From positions 1 to 12,135 of the forward strand of contig JAUVTO010000033.1 of NCBI GenBank assembly GCA_030601485.1: 12,135 bases of DNA. Direction: 5' to 3'. Position 1 is the first letter of the stretch; every line of letters starts with the position of its first letter. Both the position numbers and the translations under genes were made by a program. Source of the DNA: Desulfobacterales bacterium (GTDB lineage Bacteria; Desulfobacterota; Desulfobacteria; Desulfobacterales; UBA11574). Under the pieces are notes generated by a model. That model was not told the origin of the DNA and did not search any database. It was given only the letters and a program-made list of their open reading frames with translations. Of the stretch, positions 6,325-12,135 are shown in pieces.

Positions 6325-7509
6325 ATGAAAATCAGCTCCATTATATATAGATATGTATTCAAAGAGATGATTCCTCCTTTTGTCATCAATCTGATGTTTT
6401 TTACTTTTGTCTTTCTGATGGTAGAGATGCTTAAAGTTACAAACATGGTTGTAAATTACAATGTTGGTGTGTTTACTGTCCTTATAATGCTTGCTTATTC
6501 TACGCCGTATTTTCTTACTTATATAATACCGATGTCAATCATGATAGCGGTTCTTCTCACGTTCCTTCGATTGTCCGGAGACAACGAGATTGTTGCACTA
6601 AAAACCAGCGGCATGAGCATCTACGGCTTGCTTCCACCGGTAATGTTGTTTTGTCTATTGGGGTGCTTGCTTACACTTTTTATGACAGTTTATGGAATGC
6701 CTTGGGGAAGATTGTCTGTAAAAGAACTGACATACAAGGTCCTTTCATCCAATCTCGAAATTGGACTTAAAGACAGGACATTCAATGATAGTTTCGAAGA
6801 CGTGGTGCTTTACATGCACAAGATAGATCCTAAAACTAAAGAACTTCAAGATATTTTCATTGAAGACAAAAGGACTCAAAATATTGTCAGCACCGTGGTG
6901 GCGCCAAGGGGAAAACTATTCAGCGAGCCAGACGAGTACGTTTATCATTTATTGCTCTACAACGGCGTCATATATCAAGTTGATGTTAAGAACAGATCGA
7001 CAAATTATATTGATTTTGAGACCTATGAGGTTCGGCTGGATATTAAACAGGCGGCTTCGAGCTTGAAACAGGGGACCAAGCGCAGAAAGGAAATGAATCT
7101 TGTTGAACTGAGGAATTATTTGAACAATAGTACCCGGAGAGACAATAAATATTATAATGCGCTGATGGAGTTACACAAAAAATTTTCAATTCCAATCGCA
7201 TGTTTTGCCCTCGGGCTTCTGGCGATTCCATTAGGCTTACAGTCCGGGTCTACAAAAAAATCATTCGGCTTGGTGCTGGGTATGATTTTCTTTTTGATTT
7301 ATTACCTGTTGTTAACTGCAGGGTTGGTTTTTGGTGAAACAGGCGCCTGTCCTCCGGTCATCGGAATGTGGTTTCCGAATATTGTGATGGGTGCTTTAGG
7401 ACTGTATCTTCTAATTAAAACAGCCAATGAGCGTCAATTCAGGATCAATCCTATTGCGAATCTGTTAAAATGGATTATGTCCCGCTTGGCCAGACGAGAA
7501 GGGAGTTAG
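6325..7509 (+). CDS. lptF: LPS export ABC transporter permease LptF
   Basis: LptF pairs with LptG and the LptB ATPase in the inner membrane to pull LPS out of the bilayer and pass it to LptC/LptA. From the ATG at 6325 the product is 394 residues, starting MKISSIIYRYVFKEM; a TTG at 6241 would add 28 residues from the upstream palindrome and is rejected. The YjgP/YjgQ architecture is clear: three helices at about 16-36, 52-80 and 102-122, a periplasmic beta-jellyroll domain of about 160 residues, and three helices at about 286-304, 313-335 and 345-365. The loop motif NEIVALKTSGMS after helix 2 is the family signature. No good ribosome binding site is seen. The F versus G assignment rests on order and the longer periplasmic part, so it could be exchanged with the next gene. 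Confidence 0.9.
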   Translation: MKISSIIYRYVFKEMIPPFVINLMFFTFVFLMVEMLKVTNMVVNYNVGVFTVLIMLAYSTPYFLTYIIPMSIMIAVLLTFLRLSGDNEIVALKTSGMSIYGLLPPVMLFCLLGCLLTLFMTVYGMPWGRLSVKELTYKVLSSNLEIGLKDRTFNDSFEDVVLYMHKIDPKTKELQDIFIEDKRTQNIVSTVVAPRGKLFSEPDEYVYHLLLYNGVIYQVDVKNRSTNYIDFETYEVRLDIKQAASSLKQGTKRRKEMNLVELRNYLNNSTRRDNKYYNALMELHKKFSIPIACFALGLLAIPLGLQSGSTKKSFGLVLGMIFFLIYYLLLTAGLVFGETGACPPVIGMWFPNIVMGALGLYLLIKTANERQFRINPIANLLKWIMSRLARREGS

Positions 7510-7550
7510 TCCAAATTTCTAACTTGATGGTAGAGGAATTTCCTTTTTTG

Positions 7551-7624
7551 GGACACAGATTATCAAGATTCTTAAATTGCAAAATAACAATATTATCTGT
7601 GTATATCTGTGAAAATCTGCGTCC
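7551..7624. repeat. ATCTGTG repeat and inverted repeat between lptF and lptG
   Basis: Three near-identical units, ATCTGTG (7595-7601), ATCTGTG (7605-7611) and ATCTGCG (7615-7621), are spaced exactly 10 bases apart. The right boundary AATCTGCGTCC is the imperfect inverse of GGACACAGATT at 7551-7561. The element fills most of the gap before lptG. Repeats of ACACAGATT/AATCTGTGT type are familiar intergenic elements in deltaproteobacteria, from memory. The 10-base spacing places the units on one face of the helix, so a protein-binding array is an alternative. Confidence 0.6.
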
Positions 7625-7640
7625 TATTTAACTTGTTGAT

Positions 7641-8714
7641 ATGATGTCCTTAATCGAAAAATATCTGACCAAGGAGATTTTTAAATACTTTGGTATTGTT
7701 TTATTAACGGTGGTCGGAATATATTTGGCGGTCGATTTTTTTCAAAGGATAGATAATTTTTTAGAAGCAGATCTTTCGTTTTCAAAAATTATAAGCTTTT
7801 ATCAGCTTAAAATACCGTTGATAATTGTTCAAATAGCGCCGGTTGGCATTCTTCTGGCGGTTGGTATTGTTTTTGGTCTGATGAACAAGAACAATGAGAT
7901 TATCGCTTTAAAAAGCAGCGGCGTAAGTATCACCTACCTTTTAGGGCCGGTTGTATTGATAGGACTATTATTAAGCATTCTCATTTTTTTAATATCGGAG
8001 TTGATTGTGCCGATTACCATAAGCAAGGCCAACAGGATCTGGAATGTTGAGGTTAAGAAAAAATCTGCCGTTATATCTAAGGGGAAGAATATATGGATTA
8101 AGGGTAACCGTGTGATATGCCATATTACATATTATAATCCGGCAGACAATACTATTTTAGGGGTCGCCCTTAATTATTTTGATAATGATTTCAAGTTAAC
8201 CCGGCGGATTGATGCTAAAAAGGGTGTGTTTAAAAAAGGAAAATGGATTTTCTATGAAATTATGGAGCAAAAGCTTGATAAAGAAAGTAACCATTACCGG
8301 GTTACATTCCTTGAAGAGCGGGAGGAGCCGTTCCATTTTTTGCCCGAGGATATAAAGAGGGGGGTCAAGAAGTCAGAGGAAATGGGTTTTCTGGAGCTGT
8401 TTGCATATATTAAAAATATTGAAAACGAAGGGTACGATGCCTCTGTCTATAAAGTAGATCTGTATGCCAAGCTGGCATTTCCTTTTGTCAGTTTTATCAT
8501 GTGTCTGGTGGGAGCAGGTATTTCGAGTAGGAGTAAGCTAAAGGAAAGTCTTTCCGTTAGTATATTCTACGGTATTTGTATGGCATTTTTTTATTGGATA
8601 TTCTACAGTTTTTGCCTATCACTTGGATATGGAGAAATGCTTCCTCCTTTCATTGCTGCCTGGGCTGCAAACGTTGTTTTTTTCTGTTTGGGCATACTTG
8701 TTTTTTTGAATTGA
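7641..8714 (+). CDS. lptG: LPS export ABC transporter permease LptG
   Basis: This second YjgP/YjgQ-family permease, 357 residues, is the expected partner of LptF in the LptB2FG complex of the inner membrane. Helices lie at about 15-35, 58-80 and 100-120, then a periplasmic jellyroll domain of roughly 140 residues, then three C-terminal helices from about residue 275 to the end. The motif NNEIIALKSSGVS (about 84-96) matches the corresponding LptF loop and supports common ancestry. The protein ends with FLN immediately after the last helix, so the usual short cytosolic tail is nearly absent. ATGATG at 7641 gives two adjacent possible starts and neither has a clear ribosome binding site. The lptA, lptB and lptC genes are not in the window and must be elsewhere. 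Confidence 0.92.
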   Translation: MMSLIEKYLTKEIFKYFGIVLLTVVGIYLAVDFFQRIDNFLEADLSFSKIISFYQLKIPLIIVQIAPVGILLAVGIVFGLMNKNNEIIALKSSGVSITYLLGPVVLIGLLLSILIFLISELIVPITISKANRIWNVEVKKKSAVISKGKNIWIKGNRVICHITYYNPADNTILGVALNYFDNDFKLTRRIDAKKGVFKKGKWIFYEIMEQKLDKESNHYRVTFLEEREEPFHFLPEDIKRGVKKSEEMGFLELFAYIKNIENEGYDASVYKVDLYAKLAFPFVSFIMCLVGAGISSRSKLKESLSVSIFYGICMAFFYWIFYSFCLSLGYGEMLPPFIAAWAANVVFFCLGILVFLN

Positions 8715-8801
8715 TGAATAGAGTAAAAAAGAATTATCCAGGAACAACCAATAAACATATAAATGTGGAATCATAAGAGTTTTCACAAAGCATAAGGGAA
8801 C

Positions 8802-9476
8802 ATGTTAGAAACTTTAAAACTCTCCGGTCTGCCCGAAAACCATTGTGGAATTCTAAGGCATTCATCCAACACAAGACCTGTCATCTGGGTGGTAGAGGAA
8901 AAGGGGGTAAGGGCCGTTGTAAAAGATTTTAGCAACACTAGGTTTCTTTACCGAAACATAATCGGGCGGTTTTTAATATGGCGTGAATTCATGGCTTATA
9001 AAAAACTGCAGGGTCTTACAGGTGTTCCGACTTGCTATCGGGTTATTAATGGGCTCGCTCTGGCACTTGAAGAGATACCCAGCCGACCTTTGAAAAAACA
9101 TAATAAGGATATGAAGCTACCAGAGGCTTTTTTTGATAATCTAAAAAACATAGTTGATAGTTTTCACAGAAGGGGCCTAGCACATTGTGATTTAAAAAAT
9201 GGAGCCAATGTCTTGGTAGGACATGACGGCCGACCTTACATCGTGGACTGGAGCGCTTCCATATCGGAAAAGGAATTCAGATTTTTTCCGCTGAATCGCG
9301 TCTATCTTAGATTTGTTCTGGATGATTACTTTGCCATTATCAAATTGAAAATGCGCTATGTGTCTGAAACTTTGACTCCGGAAGAAAAAAGACAGTATGC
9401 GCAACGGAGCCATATGGAAAGAGGTGTCAGAGTTGTCAGAGATAGGCTGCGCAAAATCTTGAAGAAAATTGTATAA
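8802..9476 (+). CDS. Putative RIO/Kdo-kinase-like LPS kinase
   Basis: The 224-residue soluble protein has a degenerate protein-kinase-like fold of the RIO1/Kdo kinase/RfaP group. AVVKDF gives the ATP-binding Lys (K41) and WREF at 60-63 a candidate helix-C Glu (E62). The catalytic loop is HCDLKNGANVLV at 128-139 (H128, D130, N136), and VDWSAS at 148-153 has the metal-binding Asp (D149) in place of DFG. A glycine-rich loop is not obvious, as in related small kinases. AAGGGA at 8794-8799 precedes the ATG. Relatives phosphorylate Kdo or heptose in LPS core, and the position after lptG supports a sugar-phosphorylating role in the envelope. The substrate is inferred; a serine kinase or a degenerate regulator remains possible. 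The C-terminal 40 residues are basic, perhaps for membrane contact. Confidence 0.7.
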   Translation: MLETLKLSGLPENHCGILRHSSNTRPVIWVVEEKGVRAVVKDFSNTRFLYRNIIGRFLIWREFMAYKKLQGLTGVPTCYRVINGLALALEEIPSRPLKKHNKDMKLPEAFFDNLKNIVDSFHRRGLAHCDLKNGANVLVGHDGRPYIVDWSASISEKEFRFFPLNRVYLRFVLDDYFAIIKLKMRYVSETLTPEEKRQYAQRSHMERGVRVVRDRLRKILKKIV

Positions 9477-9541
9477 GAGTTGGCTCTCTAACATCATAAA
9501 CTTGTCGGTTTGAGGCAGAGCTTCGCTGGTAGGTTATCTTT

Positions 9542-9549
9542 AAGGGAGG
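9542..9549 (+). promoter_or_regulatory. Strong ribosome binding site for the methyltransferase gene
   Basis: AAGGGAGG is a near-perfect match to the anti-Shine-Dalgarno consensus, four bases before the ATG at 9554. It fixes the start and contrasts with the weak sites before lptF and lptG. Confidence 0.8.
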
Positions 9550-9553
9550 TAAA

Positions 9554-10144
9554 ATGGTCAATAATGTAGTGGACCGGATCCACGAGATTTTCAACAGCAA
9601 AAGACTCAGATATGTTTTATTAAAATTACGGTATCCGATTTTTTTGATTGCCGTCGTAATTTTAATTCTGAACTTAAAGCCTGCTTGGTTTGCGGTTGGA
9701 TGTATAGTGGCTCTCTTTGGTGAATTGATTCAACTTTGGTGCTTCGCTTCTTTGGATAAAAATAGAATGCTCGCTGTTAAAGGGCCATATATGTTGATGA
9801 GAAATCCGATGTACATCGGCCGCTTCTTTTTGTTGCTGGGTGTTTTGCTCCTTGCGGGTAATGGTTGGATAGTCTTTATTTTTATTGTGGTTTATTATTT
9901 TTATATGGTCAATCGTGTAAAAAGAGAAGAAGCTAAATTACAGCCATTGTTTGGAGAATCATATAGAAAATATTGCCAAAAGGCAAACCGTTTTGTGCCA
10001 TCCCTTAAAGGCGTTGATTGGGGATCATTATTTTTTTTCAGATGGAATCTTCTTTTGAAAAACAACGGGCACTGGAATTTTATAGCCATGCTCGGCTGTT
10101 TTTTTATATTTTATTTTTTTACCTTTATCTATTCCAGATCTTGA
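9554..10144 (+). CDS. Membrane methyltransferase, isoprenylcysteine/phospholipid methyltransferase family
   Basis: The 196-residue integral membrane protein shows the shared signature of the ICMT/PEMT superfamily. KGPYMLMRNPMYIG (76-89) forms part of the S-adenosylmethionine site, followed by paired glutamates E125-E126. FGESYRKYCQKANRFVPS (133-150) matches the typical FG-x-x-Y-x-x-Y ... RF-x-P tail. Hydrophobic helices lie at about 28-45, 46-65, 88-105 and 106-120, plus an extra one at about 174-193. Known relatives methylate isoprenyl-cysteine carboxylates, phospholipid head groups or small hydrophobic acceptors. No isoprenylated target is expected in a bacterium, so a lipid or LPS-linked acceptor is more likely, but nothing here identifies it. 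The strong ribosome binding site and same-strand position after the kinase-like gene suggest it is the last envelope gene of the run. The family is well supported; the function is unknown. Confidence 0.75.
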   Translation: MVNNVVDRIHEIFNSKRLRYVLLKLRYPIFLIAVVILILNLKPAWFAVGCIVALFGELIQLWCFASLDKNRMLAVKGPYMLMRNPMYIGRFFLLLGVLLLAGNGWIVFIFIVVYYFYMVNRVKREEAKLQPLFGESYRKYCQKANRFVPSLKGVDWGSLFFFRWNLLLKNNGHWNFIAMLGCFFIFYFFTFIYSRS

Positions 10145-10161
10145 AATCCTAACCCGGACAA

Positions 10162-10198
10162 GCCCGCCCTCCTGCCAAGCGGAGCAAGGCGGACGGGC
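10162..10198. repeat. GC-rich palindrome between the methyltransferase gene and efp
   Basis: GCCCGCCCTCC (10162-10172) pairs with GGCGGACGGGC (about 10188-10198) with two mismatches, leaving a loop around TGCCAAGCGGAGCAA. It is much more GC-rich than its surroundings. No T-run follows on either strand, so it is a weak terminator candidate. It resembles the extragenic palindromes common in many genomes and marks a likely boundary between the envelope genes and efp. Confidence 0.55.
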
Positions 10199-10217
10199 CG
10201 GAACCAAAGATTCAATT

Positions 10218-10224
10218 AAAGGAG
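10218..10224 (+). promoter_or_regulatory. Ribosome binding site of efp
   Basis: AAAGGAG lies nine bases before the ATG at 10234 and fixes the start, consistent with the high expression expected of EF-P. Confidence 0.75.
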
Positions 10225-10233
10225 TAGTAACTT

Positions 10234-10797
10234 ATGTATGATAGCAGTGATTTGAGAAAAGGTCTTAAAATCGAAATTGACGGTGATCCATACATTGTTG
10301 TGCAGTTTGCATTTGTCAAACCCGGCAAGGGACAGGCGCTTTATAAATGCAAGCTGAAAAATATGCTGACCGGCGCCCAGTTTGATCGAACATTCAGATC
10401 CGGTGATAAATTTAATGAAGCAAACCTTGAAGAGCACGAAATGGAATATCTGTATTCAGATGGTGAACAGTACTGTTTCATGAATACATCGACGTATAAC
10501 CAGGATTTTATCACCAAAGATCAGGTGGGTGATGCCACTGATTTTTTAAAGGAGAATACGGTTTGCAATGTTCTTTTTTTTCAGGAAAGGCCTATCGGTA
10601 TTACATTGCCCAATTTTGTGGATTTAAGGATAACCAAGGCAGAACTTTGGGCAAAAGGGGATACGGCTACCGGTAGTACAAAGCCGGCAACACTCGAGAC
10701 AGGTTATGTGATTCAGGTTCCTCCATTTGTTGACGAGGGTGAACTTGTTCGGATCGATACCAGAACCGGTGCATATGTAGAACGGGTTAAGGAGTAA
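10234..10797 (+). CDS. efp: Translation elongation factor P
   Basis: EF-P binds ribosomes stalled on consecutive prolines and restores peptide bond formation. The product is 187 residues, the usual length. The N-terminal KOW-like domain carries the loop FVKPGKGQAL, in which K32 corresponds to the modified Lys34 of E. coli. The OB domains follow, with MEYLYSDG (about 70-77) and the C-terminal signature VPPFVDEGELVRIDTRTGAYVERV. The Lys in the loop means EpmA/EpmB-type beta-lysylation, another lysine modification or none is possible. An arginine-type EF-P modified by EarP is excluded. No epmA or epmB is present in the window. The GC-rich palindrome upstream suggests it has its own transcript, although no promoter could be identified. 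It is convergent with the radical SAM gene, with 44 bases between the stops. Confidence 0.96.
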   Translation: MYDSSDLRKGLKIEIDGDPYIVVQFAFVKPGKGQALYKCKLKNMLTGAQFDRTFRSGDKFNEANLEEHEMEYLYSDGEQYCFMNTSTYNQDFITKDQVGDATDFLKENTVCNVLFFQERPIGITLPNFVDLRITKAELWAKGDTATGSTKPATLETGYVIQVPPFVDEGELVRIDTRTGAYVERVKE

Positions 10798-10841
10798 GAC
10801 AAGAATTAATCAAGCTGTTGTTTTTTGCATGCTTTTATTTA

Positions 10842-12122
10842 TTAGGATACCCAGTTCGGCCGGTCGGCTAACCAGGATTTTGCGGTTTTGGGCAGCCATT
10901 TTTCAAGTTTTCTATCCAGGTAGAACCTCGGATAAAGAAGATCGTCATCTGCTGAGATTAATCCTTGCCTAACGGCAGTCCCGGCCAGAGCTGTATGGGG
11001 GTAAATGCGTATACCTACAGTTACCTTCACCATCTCTAGATTCAGGGAATCGGCGAAAAAAAGACTTTCTTTCACGGACTCTTTTGTTTCACCAGGTCCT
11101 CCCAACAAGAGAAAGCCCATTTGTCGGATGCCGTAGTCTTTGAGTATCCGAGAAATTTGCCGCACTTCTTGAAGATTAAACTGCTTGTTCATGGTTCGCA
11201 GGATTCGCTCACAACCGCTTTCGCACCCTAAGGCCACCTCCTTGCAACCGGCCTTCGCCATCCACTTCACCAACTCTTCATCAACTTTCCATGGATACAA
11301 AATGCAGCGCCAGGCAATGTTTAAGTCGGCGTCTACCAGGTGAACACAAAGTGATTTTGCATATGAAGACGGAAGGTTGAATGTATTGTCAACAAAAAAG
11401 AAGTGATCAAAACTAGAGTCTGCGTATTGAGAAATCATTTCAACAACTTTTTCTGGTGGATACTTGCGAATGGTATGCCCTTCTATCAAAGCCGTTGAGC
11501 AATACGAACAGTTCATTGGGCATCCCCGGCGGGTTTGGACCGGGAGCCATGTATTTTCATCATCCAGAGCGGAATGGGTCCAAATGTGTATATTTGGAAG
11601 TGGCAGTGGATTATCTGCCAGTCTTTTTATTCGCTTTGGCTTATGTTGAATTCGCTGTCTGGGAAAATAGAGTCCGGGAATCCCAAAAGGTTCTTTTTTT
11701 TCATTCAGCATATTGAGAAGTTCCAAAAAAGCTACTTCCCCTTCACCCTGGATACCCATATCGGCATCGAGGTAATCCAAGGCGGCTTGCGGGAAGATGC
11801 TATATCCCGCACCTCCTAAAACAATGGTGGCGTTTGAAATTTTCCGGCATTCGGAGATGATATTTTTTACGGGACCTAAGAGAAACCTCGGGCGCTCCAT
11901 GTTTTGGTCATCAATATTCCTTACTGAAATTCCGATTACATCCGGGCGAAAGTCATGGACAGTCCTTTTGAGAAGCGATAGTGAATCCTTTTGATCCAAT
12001 AGATTTAACAGTTTTATATCATAGCCTGCAATTTGGGTTGCTGCGGCTACATATCCTAACCCTAATGGTAAAACCGGCATGTTAATAGTTTCAGTGTTGG
12101 CAGAAACTAAAAGTACTTTCAA
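10842..12122 (-). CDS. B12-binding-domain radical SAM protein
   Basis: The 426-residue protein has an N-terminal cobalamin-binding-like Rossmann domain (about 1-145) followed by a radical SAM barrel. RRGCPMNCSYCS carries the CxxxCxxC cluster ligands C201, C205 and C208. FFFVDNTFNL (241-250), the ALGCESGCERIL segment (297-308) and LLLGGPGET (338-346) are typical of the Elp3/MiaB/NifB-like barrel in this class. The first domain has the VLGGAGYS and IQGEGE motifs of B12-binding radical SAM proteins but no clear DxHxxG histidine, so if cobalamin binds it is probably base-off without a His ligand. Relatives methylate or rearrange unreactive carbons in natural products, lipids and cofactors. TTG at 12122 is the start, supported by GAGG five bases upstream. 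The substrate is unknown, and it is not clearly linked to the LPS genes on the other strand. Confidence 0.88.
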   Translation of the reverse strand: MKVLLVSANTETINMPVLPLGLGYVAAATQIAGYDIKLLNLLDQKDSLSLLKRTVHDFRPDVIGISVRNIDDQNMERPRFLLGPVKNIISECRKISNATIVLGGAGYSIFPQAALDYLDADMGIQGEGEVAFLELLNMLNEKKEPFGIPGLYFPRQRIQHKPKRIKRLADNPLPLPNIHIWTHSALDDENTWLPVQTRRGCPMNCSYCSTALIEGHTIRKYPPEKVVEMISQYADSSFDHFFFVDNTFNLPSSYAKSLCVHLVDADLNIAWRCILYPWKVDEELVKWMAKAGCKEVALGCESGCERILRTMNKQFNLQEVRQISRILKDYGIRQMGFLLLGGPGETKESVKESLFFADSLNLEMVKVTVGIRIYPHTALAGTAVRQGLISADDDLLYPRFYLDRKLEKWLPKTAKSWLADRPNWVS

Positions 12123-12127
12123 AACTT

Positions 12128-12131
12128 CCTC
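12128..12131 (-). promoter_or_regulatory. Ribosome binding site supporting a TTG start
   Basis: On the minus strand the sequence reads CAGAGAGGAAGTT before TTG. GAGG five bases from TTG, and the MKVLLVSAN start typical of the B12-binding domain, decide the start despite the rare codon. The window ends four bases beyond it. Confidence 0.6.
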
Positions 12132-12135
12132 TCTG

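Noticed and set aside
6183..6446. Minus-strand 87-residue reading frame across the msbA-lptF gap
   Set aside because: It lies inside the palindromic element and runs antisense into the lptF start. It shows no recognised domain, and the composition is what a hairpin in AT-rich DNA would give.
110..10797. Poly-proline motifs in the LPS genes as a functional link to efp
   Set aside because: PP pairs occur in LpxA, LptF and LptG, but such pairs are common in membrane and enzyme loops, and no long proline runs are present.
10798..10841. Possible bidirectional terminator between efp and the radical SAM gene
   Set aside because: The only stem found is AAGC/GCTT with a 15-base loop, too weak to call, although a T-rich stretch follows it.
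1..12135. CRISPR array, tRNA, rRNA, phage or toxin-antitoxin system
   Set aside because: No regularly spaced direct repeats with spacers, no cloverleaf or rRNA-like stretch, and no matching protein families were seen. The repeats present are palindromes and short spaced motifs.

Overview
The window is a lipid A biosynthesis and LPS export locus from a Gram-negative bacterium. The gene order fabZ-lpxA-lpxI-(Gfo/Idh/MocA oxidoreductase)-lpxB-msbA-lptF-lptG, the use of LpxI rather than LpxH, the moderately AT-leaning coding sequence and the palindromic intergenic repeats suggest a deltaproteobacterium (Desulfobacterota, perhaps Desulfobacterales). That placement is inferred from gene content and family knowledge; no search was run.

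Layout. Positions 1-113 hold the last codons of fabZ, which overlaps the lpxA start by an ATGA junction. lpxA (110-880) makes the first acylated lipid A precursor. After a 232-bp gap with several palindromes come three tightly packed genes: lpxI (1113-1916), a Gfo/Idh/MocA-type dehydrogenase (1922-2878; possibly GnnA-like) and lpxB (2886-4034). A second gap of 232 bp is largely a hairpin element, followed by the MsbA lipid A flippase (4267-6078). A third gap of 246 bp is mostly another full-length palindromic MITE-like element. It is followed by lptF (6325-7509) and lptG (7641-8714), the two membrane subunits of the LPS-extracting ABC transporter, which are separated by a further repeat. A RIO/Kdo-kinase-like protein (8802-9476) and a membrane methyltransferase of the isoprenylcysteine/phospholipid methyltransferase type (9554-10144) follow on the same strand. 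After a GC-rich palindrome comes efp, elongation factor P (10234-10797). A B12-binding-domain radical SAM protein (10842-12122) lies convergently on the minus strand.

How it works together. FabZ supplies or balances the hydroxyacyl-ACP pool. LpxA, LpxI and LpxB catalyse the acylation, pyrophosphate hydrolysis and disaccharide-forming steps. The dehydrogenase could make a 3-keto UDP-sugar on the way to a diamino lipid A. MsbA flips the product and LptF/LptG extract it towards the outer membrane. The kinase-like and methyltransferase-like genes may decorate lipid A or core, but their substrates are unknown.

The least ordinary part is between the genes. Every wide junction carries a different palindrome or inverted repeat. 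A perfect 21-bp repeat occurs in inverted orientation just before lpxI and just after msbA, so it brackets the lpxI-oxidoreductase-lpxB-msbA block. Several open reading frames run upstream into these elements, so long-start gene models would give false N-termini to lpxI, msbA and lptF. I found no transposase, CRISPR array, tRNA or rRNA, and no convincing new multi-gene system.
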